Assembly: GCA_030581615.1 (NCBI GenBank)
Contig: JAKTTT010000002.1
Coordinates: 248,001 to 312,000 of the forward strand
Direction: 5' to 3'
DNA length: 64,000 bases
Origin: Alloascoidea africana
Taxonomy: Eukaryota > Ascomycota > Alloascoideomycetes > Alloascoideales > Alloascoideaceae
Part shown: piece after piece, positions 31,248 to 42,388 of the stretch
Layout of the letters: each line of letters begins with the position of its first letter
How positions within the stretch are numbered: the stretch's first letter is position 1
Translations under genes and position numbers: made by a program
Notes under the pieces: model-generated
Told to the model about the DNA's origin: nothing
Database searches by the model: none
Seen by the model: only the letters and a program-made list of their open reading frames with translations

Positions 31248-33107
31248 ATGGAAGACGACGGCGGCGGGGGTTCTTTCACCGTCAGAAACAATGCGTTACA
31301 AAAGAACCAAGCGATAATACTGCAAAATAAGAGGCTACATTACCAGTTAATGGTACTAACAGAGAGTATCAAAAATTCAGAGCAAAAGATAGACTATTTG
31401 ACCCAACAGCTGGATCGAACAAATAAATTCAGAAATGACCTTCAATCTATTAACCGCCGTTCACAATATACCGAAACTCAACTTTCCACTCTTTTGTACT
31501 CCTTTCTGAAACTGAGCGAATCTCAAGGACTCGCAGTACGCAACAACGACAAAGTTATGAAGAAAGAGTTGGAACTCGAGATGAAAGTCGCAGAAAGTGC
31601 TTTAGAGAGTTTGTTCCTCGAGTACAAAAACCTTGGAGCGGAAATTGGGGCATGTACCGGACAATACTATGGCAACGATAACGGTTATGTTTTGGCAACA
31701 ACGCCTACTCGTCCTCAACCGTTCTCAAGTTTCGAAGAGATGGGGACTGATGATACCATCGGGAAACTGAACCGAAAGATGGAGAAAATGGAACAAGAAA
31801 TGGCTTTGCTACAATCGAGACTCGATGGTCATGATAAGCATCAAGCTTGTAGCCCAGCCCCAAATATCTATGGCCTCATGAGTTGCTACCAACAAAACCA
31901 GAACATGCTCAAAGGCTTTGAAGAAGAATGCCCATCGTTGCATCGATACTCACAGTCAACTGGAGAAATAATGGGACGCTCCACAAAGAAAGAATGTTTG
32001 CCACTGCCGTGTAACTATATTAGTGAACTGTATTCTACCAAAAAAGAGGATAGTGGCGTACTTTTACCGGCTCCAACTCTAAGGTTAAAGACAATTAACC
32101 TGACACAATCCAGCCCCGAAGGAGTTAAAGGACACCGCAACAGAAGAGCTTCAGTTGTTTCTCCAAGTGATTCTGGTTCGGCTTCTCCATTCAAGGATCA
32201 CCGGCGGCAACGATCCATAAACTCTTTTTTCCTTCACAAGATTCGAAACTGTTCAAGCCCTTCTGATGTTGCCTTTTCGGATACAACAACCGCACATACT
32301 CCTAAAACTTCGATATCCACTGTTTTCACGAATTATGATGAAAGAATGGAGGAGGAAAACGAGACCAAAAAGGATGTTAGAACGCCATTACAAAATTCAA
32401 CAAGGACTCCCTTGGATGCAGGGGTTTCAGACAGACTTTGCTCTTCGGAGAGCCAGACGGATGCACATATAGTTTATCATCGACCTGGTAAGAATTTCGA
32501 GAAGGATGTGCGAAACAAGAATAAAATAGTCTCTACTCCTAGAAGGCGCCGCCGTGGACATATTTCATCAAAGTCAAATTCTAATCATTCAGTGTTTTAT
32601 GGGAAAGGTATTGGAGACCTTGAGCACAAAATTCCAGCAGCGCCTGTTTTATCTCCTGTAAAAGATTCCGTATCATTTCAATATCAAACAGACCAAGGAC
32701 TCAAGAAATCTTTATTGGACACTTTAGAGTCTTCTTTAACACGACTATTGCGGACATATGTTAAACCACAAACCGAAGAAGAAGATGATGAGGATGATGA
32801 ACAGACATCTAGACCTTTTTTAAACACAAGAATTTCGTTTAATGCTCTGATAGACGCGCTAGACTCGAACGATTTGAATCTAGAGTTTTTAAAAGAGTAT
32901 AGACAAAGTCAGTTGTCACAACAACAAAATTCTCATGACTCAGACGTACAATCATCTATTTTAAAAGAAGATGGAGACTTGATATTTCCTCGATTAATCT
33001 CAAGAATCTCTTTCCCCTCGTTGTCCGAGGCCCTGGAAAGCGAAATGAACGCTTTGTCACATGTCCCCCGCATCCAAGTAAGCAGAACCGATTCTGACTT
33101 GAAGTAG
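31248..33107 (+). CDS. Unrecognised coiled-coil protein with two C-terminal RISF motifs
   Basis: The frame encodes 619 residues. I do not recognise a family with confidence. Residues about 15-80 form a predicted coiled coil (QNKRLHYQLMVLTESIKNSE, then more heptads), and a second helical part follows. The middle is Ser/Arg-rich and probably disordered, with basic clusters such as STPRRRRRGH and several S/T-P sites that could be kinase targets. Near the end are two related motifs, RISFNALIDALDS and RISFPSLSEALES. An N-terminal coiled coil plus a basic disordered tail recalls shugoshins, but the diagnostic C-terminal box is not evident, so this is only a suggestion. Confidence 0.6.
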   Translation: MEDDGGGGSFTVRNNALQKNQAIILQNKRLHYQLMVLTESIKNSEQKIDYLTQQLDRTNKFRNDLQSINRRSQYTETQLSTLLYSFLKLSESQGLAVRNNDKVMKKELELEMKVAESALESLFLEYKNLGAEIGACTGQYYGNDNGYVLATTPTRPQPFSSFEEMGTDDTIGKLNRKMEKMEQEMALLQSRLDGHDKHQACSPAPNIYGLMSCYQQNQNMLKGFEEECPSLHRYSQSTGEIMGRSTKKECLPLPCNYISELYSTKKEDSGVLLPAPTLRLKTINLTQSSPEGVKGHRNRRASVVSPSDSGSASPFKDHRRQRSINSFFLHKIRNCSSPSDVAFSDTTTAHTPKTSISTVFTNYDERMEEENETKKDVRTPLQNSTRTPLDAGVSDRLCSSESQTDAHIVYHRPGKNFEKDVRNKNKIVSTPRRRRRGHISSKSNSNHSVFYGKGIGDLEHKIPAAPVLSPVKDSVSFQYQTDQGLKKSLLDTLESSLTRLLRTYVKPQTEEEDDEDDEQTSRPFLNTRISFNALIDALDSNDLNLEFLKEYRQSQLSQQQNSHDSDVQSSILKEDGDLIFPRLISRISFPSLSEALESEMNALSHVPRIQVSRTDSDLK

Positions 33108-33967
33108 ATTGGTACAAAGTCTACATTCACTTGATCGAATTTCTTTTTTTCCTGTGGTTTTGATTTCAAGTTTTTGTTTTATTGCATGCATGAAACCTCA
33201 GCTTTAATTTTTCAGTGTACGAATAAACCTGAACGAGGTACTTAATTCTTTTTGGAGAGGATTAGAAAACACATTTTTCTACGGTGGTGTATTGGCTTTC
33301 CATCGGAAAGCCATCATTTCTGGTATAATAAGAACCAAGAAACTCTGTGGAAAGTTTTGTTCTCTCCTTTATACTATAACAAGTTGTACTTTATATGTTA
33401 GCCTTTTTTTATTTATTTATTTATTTAAATGGGCCGGATTGTTTTTGATCATGGAATTGGAATTAGTTATAGAAAACAAGTTTAATTTTCTTTTGGTTTT
33501 TATTTATTTTTGTATCTCTTAACATGCTTTTTTTTATTAGTTTTTCCTGTGATCTAGTATTTTTTTTTCATCACACGAGAGATTGCATCAAGTAAAACAT
33601 CCTTAGATTGAAGAAATCCCAACCAGCTACGAAATATATGCATTTTAGAAAAACAAAAGGAAGAGAAGAGGTGGGGGGGGGGGGAAAGAAAAGGCAAAGA
33701 AATGACTAAACAGATAAATCAGAATAAAAAAAAGGTTACCACAGACTTCTGTGATTCGTATCTTCATCCAAACAAACCATGATTTATATATACAAATAAA
33801 TAAAAAAATTTAAACTCCAATGAAAAGAAAAAACAAAAGAATGAATCGAAGGTCTGGGTATATTCATAATTTCCAGAACAAAAAATAAAAAACAAAAAAC
33901 AAAAAACAAAAAGAGATAAAATTGTATGTGTATAGTCGACCAGTAATCCCAAATACTTTTTAAGAGC
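33108..33967. other. Convergent 3' flanks with homopolymer runs
   Basis: About 860 bp between converging genes. It holds poly-T/poly-A runs, a G run of about 12-13 (near 33672-33684) and AAAAAAC repeats near 33885-33910. No gene is recognised. Confidence 0.5.
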
Positions 33968-36680
33968 TCACCGAACATGAACAACTTCAGAACAATCATC
34001 AATTTTATTTAGTTGTTGCTGTTCTTGTGTTGGTTTAATTAAAGTAGATGTCCCTTCCGGGCTCGAGTGATCAGATATCGTTGCATCTGTCATGTCTCGT
34101 TCATATATTCCTTCAAGAGGCGGTGATGATGTTAATTGCTGTTGTTGTTGTTGGTCCTTCATTTCCATGTTCGAGTTTTGATCTCGATCTTTGGTGGTCG
34201 ATTCATCCATTAACACCAACTCAGCATTCATGATTGTGGAGTGCACGTCTTTTGACTCGCCATCTGATGATGACTTTTGCTTTTTAGGTCTTCCTCGTTT
34301 AGCCTTTTTCTTGGTGGCTCCTGGTACAGATATACCTCCCTCGCAGATATTTCTCATCTCGTGTCTCATTAAAGCATCATGTCTTGCGAATTTTTTCCCA
34401 CAAGGACATACAAACTGGTATTCCATGTGAATTGTCTCGTGCCTTCTCAAATCGTGTTGTCTTACAAACCTTGCGTTACATTTTGAACATTGGAAAGGTC
34501 TATCACTTAGATGCGTTTGAACGTGTGATCTCACGTTATACCGTCTTTTAAAGGTTTTATCACATCCTTTATACTTACACATGTATTCGCCCTTGTCGTT
34601 AGGACCCATCACATAAATGTCAATGTGTCCTGGAGGTAGTGTTGACTTTTTCGTGTAATTGCGCCGTTTCGCTGGTGGTTGGTGTTGTTGATCCGAAGAA
34701 CTAAAGATAAACTTTTTCTTTTTTGGCAGAGTATCAGCAGCCTTGCCAGTGTTTGTTTTAGCCGCCGCCGCCGATGAAGGGGAAGAGGAAGTGAATGTCG
34801 AGGGACTCGATTGGCTGGAAGAGCTGTAACGTCTCATGGTTATACCCGTAGGAGACTGTGCTGCCGTCGTCCATGAGTTGTTCTGTATGGTCTTGGGACT
34901 GTCGATACTATGGGGAGCTGGTGGTGGTGGAGGAACAGCACTGGAATTCTCGCTCGACAAGCCTCTCTCATTCATACAAATCTCGTCAATGGTGTAAGAT
35001 CTACACGGAGCTAGTGGCATGGTTTGGGCCTTGGACTGCTGTCTTGTTCTATGGACACCGGCGTCTCCAGGAGTGAAGAAAATACATGTGGAGGGCAGTT
35101 GTTCGAGTTCCGGCAGGGAGACTTCCGATGAGGACGGCGACGGATTGCCGTATTGGGGGGTCTCGAAAACTGAATATCGGCGATCTGGCCGCCTATGGCT
35201 TTCTCTTTCTCTTTCTCGCTGGCCGTTGCTCTCCGAAAAGTAGTATGGTGAATATAGATCGCTGTCAAGCGGCGGAGACACCAAAAGAGAGGATGAGGAA
35301 GTCAGCGCAGTAGCAGACTTTGTGTCCGGTGAAGAAAAGTCCCGGAAAGGAGAAGCTTGTTTAAAGGGACTAAACATGACTCTCGGTTAGTGACTCGGTA
35401 TAAATGATCCAAAAGATAGTAACTTGCCTGTTTCCATTTGTGTCCTTGGTCTCATTACTGCTCAAATATCCACTCCATTGTTGCTGCTGCTGCTGCTGCT
35501 GATGATGATGATGATGAGAGTCTGTAGCGCTGTTGAACTTTGCATTTTGGCGATTAGGCGTCAAGGGAAACTTAAAAGAGTATAGATCCATATCTGTCTC
35601 ACTCTTACTCTCCTCTGCTTCCAGCTTGGATTCCGACGGCACAAAGCACTGCTTTAGATATAATTCACAAGAGGCGTTGTTGTAGTTGCCATTTTCAAGA
35701 AAATCCAGCTCTTGGTGCTGATTGCTATCTATCTGGCAAAGACTAGGGTCGATAAGACTGGTTGTGGTGGCCACGCTGTTGGCGGGCTCAACTGGAGCCG
35801 GAGGTGAGCTCGGTACAATACATTTGAACTTGATATTGGCGTTAAATTTCGACCGGATTCGTCCGTGGGCCGGTCGGCACGGAGCTGAAGAAGCGACTGA
35901 GTGAGAATGGGTATGGTGGTGATGACGAGGATGGTACCGCCGGCTGGAACTGTGCGAATGAGTATGATAAAAGGTGCCCTGGCTGGGCAGATGCTTTGCG
36001 ATTGAAGCCGGTTGGGACAGATGCTGGCGATTGTTCGGCCTGGACGGGCTCGAAGCGCTCTTCTTCCTGGGCGACTTGAGCGATTGTGGGTCTATTCCAT
36101 CCTGGCGTTGAAGGTTTGAAAGAGCTTTGGGGTCGCCGCCCCCTACGCCGTTATCCGAGTCCTCTTCCAGGCCGTTGGCATTGACATTGACATTGACATT
36201 GACATTGACATTGGCATCGTGGAAAGAATACATGTTGGTATCATTGCTCTTATCGAATACGAACGGCCTTCCGTCATAGTCGTACCGTATCATTCCCAAT
36301 GATGCAAGCTCACCTTCATCTTCATCGTCATCGTCATCGTCATCATTGTCGTCGTCATCGTGATTCTTTGTGCCTCTGGTATCACCAATTGGCAGAGAAG
36401 GTGCAAGCGGTATATCCAATGCGTGAAGCGTGTTGAAAGTATCGCTTAATATGGAGTCGATTTGCGAATATTGGTTGAATTGTTCAAGATCAAATTCAAC
36501 ATTGTCAGATCCCAGCTCCACCGTCTCATTCCCGCAATAATCGCCATAATTAGGGGCCTCCTGTTCGCATTGCTTGTCGAGACTGTGCTGTTGAAGCCTC
36601 AAAGAGCCTGAGTTTTTGCTGGTATCGCTAGAATCAGAGTTCTGTCTAGCCTTACCAACAATGGTCTTGGTGGTGCTCAT
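33968..36680 (-). CDS. ACE2: ACE2/SWI5-type C2H2 zinc-finger transcription factor
   Basis: Swi5/Ace2 factors drive late-mitotic and daughter-cell genes (chitinases, cell separation). Two exons (36680-35428 and 35369-33968) give 884 residues. Near the C-terminus are LPPGHIDIYV, then three fingers: CKYKGCDKTFKRRYNVRSH, CSKCNARFVRQHDLRRH and CPCGKKFARHDALMRH, followed by a KRGRPKKQK basic tail, the order and wording of Swi5/Ace2. The N-terminal half is disordered, with Asp-rich, poly-Gln, poly-His and an NV repeat. The join is through a GC-AG intron (35370-35427: GCAAGT, CACTAACC, TTTAG), which links ...DTNGN to SPFKQASPF in frame. ACE2 and SWI5 cannot be told apart here. Confidence 0.85.
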
Positions 36681-38431
36681 AGCTATCGAAAGCCTGGGCT
36701 TTAATTGTTTAGAGACCAAGGATTAAACAAAACGAGGGTCTGTGGTCTCCTCTCTTTCTTCTCCACTTTACTTTTTTTTTTTGATATATGTAAACTTGGT
36801 GTCTCTGCTCCTCCTTCTGTTTTCTGAGAACGCACCAGTATCTGCCGGAATGGGGGTATAAATGAGAAGCGACGCCAACTGGCAAAACAAGTTTTCAATC
36901 CGATGAGCTCAGAACCAGCAAGTGATTGACACCTTGTATTCTAAGTCAACTGCTCGCCCAGGTACACAGAAACACAAGGGTGGGCCAAGATGTCTAGTCA
37001 ACCCGCGCACTTGGTTCGCAGGACACTCACAACTGGACAGAATGAATCTGGAAAAGATGGAAGAATTAATTTCCTTGACAGAGGGAAAAAAACCAAGAGT
37101 CTAGCAGACAAAAGAAAACACAAATAAAACAACAAAAAAAAAAAAAAACAATATAGAAAACACCGAAAGAGAAATGAATAAACAAAAAGTCCAATGTGAA
37201 TATGGTATTTTAATACGGTGAAAAAGATGCATTTAGAAGCGGAAACGCATTTTCCTTCGTGTTTGGCTTACTTTTCCCAATTTACGTCTTTGAGATTTGA
37301 ATTTGATTCCGACCACTCGAACAAAAAAAATTACGCACGGATTAGGGTCCTTCTCTGCATTGTGGTTTTGTGTGTCTTTTTTGATAATTCAAATTAAAGA
37401 GGAATGAATGGTCAACTTTTCACCTTCTCCGTTGACCCTGGACATGGGCATGGAAGGACTCCTTCGATCCTCTGCTGCTTGTTGGTTCGCTCTGCATGTG
37501 GCTATTTGTTTGCAGTCAGGCGCCATTCATTCATTTCACTTATTTATTCATTCTCCATAGCTCCTTCCAATTACGCAACTTGGCAGCCATACGGTGTGCC
37601 ATGATAAGTTGAGCTTGCTGCTATGATGTGCCTATCCATATGTCGAATTTTCGCCGCTATTACTCAGTATTTTCTCGAGATTTGCCTTTAATGGGGGTCA
37701 ACTCTAGATTTTATTTGCGGTGCCCATCAACAGATTTTGGACTCCGAAAACGCTTTGTTAGCCCTACATTGGACTCCCTCGATATGGAAGTTGAAAGTCT
37801 TCGTCTGCGTCAAAGTCGCTTCTTTAAACTGATACTTTGTTCTCTGTTTCTAAAATAGAGCTTGTGTCCTCTGTTCAATTAAAACATTACAAAAAAGCAA
37901 AAAAGCAAAAACCCTCCAAATCCCCAACATCGTGTGAAATGGAACTTGAATGTGTTGGGGCTAACATTTATTTATTATTAAAAAGACAACAACAATCTAT
38001 CCGTAGTGGTGGTGGACCAGAGAATGAATCCCACATCTCAAACTGCTCTGCTCTTTTTACGTACACAGTGCAAACATATTTTCAAACGTTGGCTTCCGAA
38101 TTCGGCTCAACCTTTCTCATCTTTAAAATTATAGAAAGCCTAATCTGGGAAAATTCTAATCCCATGTTCTTGAAAAAAACGGAAGAAGTGAAATCAAACA
38201 GATAATAAGCTGTGTATGTTAATGGCAAATTTGAATTTGTTCTCTATGCATCATGGCATAACTACCAATCCCTTTGATGTCAAAAAAATTAGATAAACGT
38301 TGATTAGGGTACTATGAGGAAACTTTTTGCAGTCTAACGTTAATACAAACATGAAAACAAGCAGAGTTAAAAGAACAACAAAAAAGGGACACCAAAAATT
38401 CATAATACACAGGAAATCAAGATGAAAAGCG
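36681..38431. other. ACE2/SWI5 promoter and PMC1 3' flank
   Basis: 1.75 kb, mostly AT-rich, with A-runs near 37130-37150. Long regulatory regions are usual for this factor. No gene or RNA is recognised. Confidence 0.4.
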
Positions 38432-41400
38432 CTAATTGTCTTTCATAAAACCAGGTCTAATTTCTTCAATCTCATTATCTAGAGAATGTACACCTTCTCT
38501 CGATCCCATAGCCCGTTCGGGATCAGCATCAACATCATCAGAGCTCACTCTTGTGTTCTCTGATTCTGAGCTAAATCTCCATCCAGCAACGGCTCCCCCA
38601 ACTATAGCAGGAACAATAGCCAACACACTTAAAGAGCTTCCAGTTGGCCTCAGTACATTTCCAGGAGGTGCCAAATGACCTTCCTTTTCATCATACCCTT
38701 CTTGTGCAAATTTCGGAGATGCCGCGGCACTACTACCCGCTGCAAGTGTTGTGTCGGAGACTGAAAAGGAGGAAGTTCTGCTTCCTGGCTTGCCATGCTC
38801 TCTCCATCGTCTATATGACTCAACAGGCTTTTTCCATGTTAATGTCAGTTGTCCTAAGCGGCCCTCACCTCTGATACGACGAATAATCATCAGTTCTTCC
38901 CGGACTTGGCCGAATGCTGGAACGTTTTTGTACAATCCATCTTTCTCCTCGTTGACCATATCAGGATCTGCATCTCCATTATCGTCTTCACCGTAAACAT
39001 TCTTCTTCTTTTTCCAGTTGATCCACCTGAAAGTCAAAACGCTTATGACAAAGTTGAAACCACGCTTGGGGAAGATTTTGATGGCCCATTCGTCAGGACA
39101 GATACGAATCAAGATACCAGCCGGTAAGGAGAGCATGCCAGCAATAATCGCAGTCCCCCACATGGCACCAGTCTGTCTTGTAATTGAGAATGCTCGACCT
39201 CCAACAAACATGATCAAGATTTGAATTCCAGCAATAATCGCAGCAATCACCAAAAAGTACCAGTTTCGGAAAAAATGGCTGAAGAAATTCAAATTGGAAG
39301 AAGTTATCCTCTTGCGAACTGACTTGATTCCATCAGCCTCATCCAGTTTTCTCGTAACCCAGAGTTTCCAAAACTGGAGCCAAACAAACGTGTTGAAAGT
39401 CATTGCATCGAGTTGGCCATGCTCATGAGGTGTCAAGGGTCTGTTCCCAAAGAAAATCTTACCACCGGCGAAATGTAGAATAAACGTCACAATCAATTGA
39501 AGTGTGGCCTGTCCGATAATCATCTTCCAAGTAGACACCGCAATAAGAGACGCAGTTCTTGAATCAGGCTTCCTGTTTAGAATATCTTCTGAAGGCTTAT
39601 CAGTCGCCAACGCAAGAGCAGCAAAAGTGTCCATAATTAGATTCACCCATAACAATTGGACAGCTGTAAGAACTGATTTTCCGTCGGAATTTGCAACAGC
39701 AGAGACAAAAGTTAATCCTACCGCAGTGACATTAACAGTTAATTGGAATTGAAGGAATTTCTTGATTGAGCTGGCAACGCATCTACCCCATTTGATAGCG
39801 TCAACAATAGAACTAAAGTTGTCAGTGAGCAAAATGATATCAGAGGCCTCTTTTGCAACCTCAGTTCCCGAAATTCCCATTGAAAATCCCACATCTGCCA
39901 ATTTCAAAGCTGGAGCATCGTTTGTTCCATCACCGGTGACAGCAACCACCTCTCCCAATTCTTTCAACGTTGCAACCAAAATACGTTTATCCTCGGGACT
40001 CGAACGTGCCAAAACCTGGAGCTTGGGACAGATATTCTGACGCTGTCTTGTCGTTAACAACCGGAACTGAGGCCCATCCATACAAATTCCACCGGTCTCT
40101 GGAGTGAAAATGCCACAGGAGGAGGCAATGGCTCTTGCTGTGAGTAAATTGTCGCCAGTAACCATTCGTACCGTAACTCCAGCATGTTGACATAGCTTGA
40201 TTGATTCCACTACACCTTGGCGCAATGGATCTTGGATACCAACCATCCCGACAAAAGTGAATCCGGATCCCTGTTTGAGTTCATCTTCAGGAGTTATTAT
40301 GATGGGGGTGGGACCTGAGGGAGAGCTGGGGTTAACAGTGGCGAGATCAACAGGACGGCCAAACAACAGGTCGGCATCGGCTTCTCTTGGGCTGATGGCG
40401 CTGGCAAGTTCTTCTGGAGGCCACTGTGAAGCTTTGATATCTTTATAGGCCAGAGCAATTGTTCTAAGAGACTGAGCAGCGAGACTATTGATTTTGGACA
40501 AAATGTTTTCGAATTTTTCAAATGTTAGTGGTACTACATTATCTGATTCCGTGTGCATGGCGTCAATTCTGGAAAGCACAATTTCTGAAGCTCCTTTGAT
40601 TAACACCCGATAAGTTTTTTCTTGTTGATTATCCGAGGCCAATTCCACAACCATGGCCCCCCATTTTCGAGAGCTTTCGAATGGAATGATTTGTACAATG
40701 TTGCTGATGCCCAAATCAGGAATTTTGAGGTTTCGGTATTCGACCAGTTGGCTAGGATCAAGTCCAAGAAAATCGGTCAGAAATAGAAGAAGAGCAGTTT
40801 CAGTTTTACTCCCGACAAATATCTCTTCATTGGCTTGAGCAATTTCCTCCACTGCATTCTTATCTGAAGTGGTTGTAAGTCCAAGCAATCTTCGAGTGAG
40901 CGATTTCGGTTTTGTTGTCACAGCGCTTTGTTTGTTCTGAGCCAATCCGTACTTTTCAGAATAGAAAGCTGTAGAGTTGAGAGCAATATTTGAAAACAAA
41001 ACCTGTTTGATTGAGGCTGGCAGTTTAGCAACAGCATCTTGGGCTCCTTGAGCAATATTATCAATTTCCGAAAATTCTGTTTCTTCAGCAAGTAGTCCCT
41101 TAACAACACGCATTCGATTCTCTGTCAAAGTTCCTGTTTTGTCACTGCAAATACAGGTGGCACCTCCCATTGTTTCACATACTTTCAAAACGCGAACTAG
41201 ATTGCCGTCTTTTGACATTCTTGTTGTTGCGAAAGCCAGGGCAAGAGTAACTGCTAGAGGGAGTCCCTCGGGGACAGCAACGACGATAAGAGTTATTGCA
41301 GTAATCAAAATCTCCAGAAACTTTGAACCTTTTTCGGATGAGGTCAAATGAGAGTATTTTTCAGAAGGTAGCATGGCCAAAAAGCGAATGAATAGCACAA

Positions 41401-42388
41401 TGAATAGAATGAGAGCAGCAAGTCCACCATATTTTGCAATACCATCTGCTATATCATTAAGTCGAACTTGTAAAGGAGTTGGTTCTGGTTCCACCTGTAA
41501 AGAAACCATTGTCTTGCCATTGATGGAATTTGTACCTACTGAGGTTACAACGCATTTGCATAAACCGCTGATAACCTTGCTGCCCGAGATTAAGAAAGGG
41601 TCTGGTAATTTTTGCAGGTTTTTCCCGGTTTTAAACAAAGTCTCTGCATCATCAACACAGGTCGCCTTGATGTTGTCGGATTCACCAGTTAGGGCGCTTT
41701 CATCGCATTCACAAGTTCCTGAAACCATTATCGAATCTGCAGGCACGACATCACCGGTTTCGAGAATGATCAAATCGCCAACAAGAAGGTCATAAATCGA
41801 TAATTCCATTTCTCTGCCACTTCGAACAACCTTGATGTTTCTATCTTCCTTTTGGCTGTTTAATCTAGCAAATTGCATTTCTTTTTGAAAGTCACTTGCA
41901 GCACCAACAATAACCACGATTAGAATGGCCACTATAATGGCAACGCCCTCTACCCACTTTAGTTTCGGCTCTTTTCTACCCAAGCTATCGACTTCAGCGG
42001 GCTCTGCCACGGTCTCATAAATGCCCAAGGCAAGAGATACAACAGCAGCTATTGAAAGCATGATGAGAATTTTATCGCAGAGGGCATTCCAAGCCAGGGT
42101 GAAAAAAGACTTTGGTTTTGGTCTTGGAATCACATTATCACCGTACGCTTGGATTCGCTGCTCTCTGTCGGGGACATCACGGGGTAAACCTTCAGTAGAG
42201 GATGTGTGTAACTGTTGTTCAAGGCCGTTCCGAAACCCCAGATTGTCCAGGTGTTCTAGCGATTTTGGGTCGTGCAGGGCTTGAAGGGCAGAGATGGTTA
42301 CTTTAAACTTTTGGTGTAGAGGTGGTGGTTCCTCATGGGCAATCTCGCCCTGGGGCTTTCCGAGCCCGTTCAGCGGTTGTATAGCCAT
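38432..42388 (-). CDS. PMC1: PMCA-type calcium-transporting P-type ATPase
   Basis: Pumps Ca2+ out of the cytosol, into the vacuole in yeast. The start at 42388 (MAIQPLNGLG) gives 1318 residues, a little longer than S. cerevisiae Pmc1 (1173). Membrane pair 1-2 follows residue 110. Further hallmarks are VPADSIMVSGTCECDESALT with GES, VPEGLPLAVTLALAFAT (ion-binding helix 4), the phosphorylated Asp in CSDKTGTLTENRM, KGASEIVL in the nucleotide domain, TGDGTNDAPALKLADVGFSM and the helix 6 segment QLLWVNLIMDTFAALALAT. The C-terminal 200 residues are cytoplasmic and Ser-rich. No intron is needed. Two sites matching the Crz1 response element lie upstream. Confidence 0.93.
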   Translation of the reverse strand: MAIQPLNGLGKPQGEIAHEEPPPLHQKFKVTISALQALHDPKSLEHLDNLGFRNGLEQQLHTSSTEGLPRDVPDREQRIQAYGDNVIPRPKPKSFFTLAWNALCDKILIMLSIAAVVSLALGIYETVAEPAEVDSLGRKEPKLKWVEGVAIIVAILIVVIVGAASDFQKEMQFARLNSQKEDRNIKVVRSGREMELSIYDLLVGDLIILETGDVVPADSIMVSGTCECDESALTGESDNIKATCVDDAETLFKTGKNLQKLPDPFLISGSKVISGLCKCVVTSVGTNSINGKTMVSLQVEPEPTPLQVRLNDIADGIAKYGGLAALILFIVLFIRFLAMLPSEKYSHLTSSEKGSKFLEILITAITLIVVAVPEGLPLAVTLALAFATTRMSKDGNLVRVLKVCETMGGATCICSDKTGTLTENRMRVVKGLLAEETEFSEIDNIAQGAQDAVAKLPASIKQVLFSNIALNSTAFYSEKYGLAQNKQSAVTTKPKSLTRRLLGLTTTSDKNAVEEIAQANEEIFVGSKTETALLLFLTDFLGLDPSQLVEYRNLKIPDLGISNIVQIIPFESSRKWGAMVVELASDNQQEKTYRVLIKGASEIVLSRIDAMHTESDNVVPLTFEKFENILSKINSLAAQSLRTIALAYKDIKASQWPPEELASAISPREADADLLFGRPVDLATVNPSSPSGPTPIIITPEDELKQGSGFTFVGMVGIQDPLRQGVVESIKLCQHAGVTVRMVTGDNLLTARAIASSCGIFTPETGGICMDGPQFRLLTTRQRQNICPKLQVLARSSPEDKRILVATLKELGEVVAVTGDGTNDAPALKLADVGFSMGISGTEVAKEASDIILLTDNFSSIVDAIKWGRCVASSIKKFLQFQLTVNVTAVGLTFVSAVANSDGKSVLTAVQLLWVNLIMDTFAALALATDKPSEDILNRKPDSRTASLIAVSTWKMIIGQATLQLIVTFILHFAGGKIFFGNRPLTPHEHGQLDAMTFNTFVWLQFWKLWVTRKLDEADGIKSVRKRITSSNLNFFSHFFRNWYFLVIAAIIAGIQILIMFVGGRAFSITRQTGAMWGTAIIAGMLSLPAGILIRICPDEWAIKIFPKRGFNFVISVLTFRWINWKKKKNVYGEDDNGDADPDMVNEEKDGLYKNVPAFGQVREELMIIRRIRGEGRLGQLTLTWKKPVESYRRWREHGKPGSRTSSFSVSDTTLAAGSSAAASPKFAQEGYDEKEGHLAPPGNVLRPTGSSLSVLAIVPAIVGGAVAGWRFSSESENTRVSSDDVDADPERAMGSREGVHSLDNEIEEIRPGFMKDN

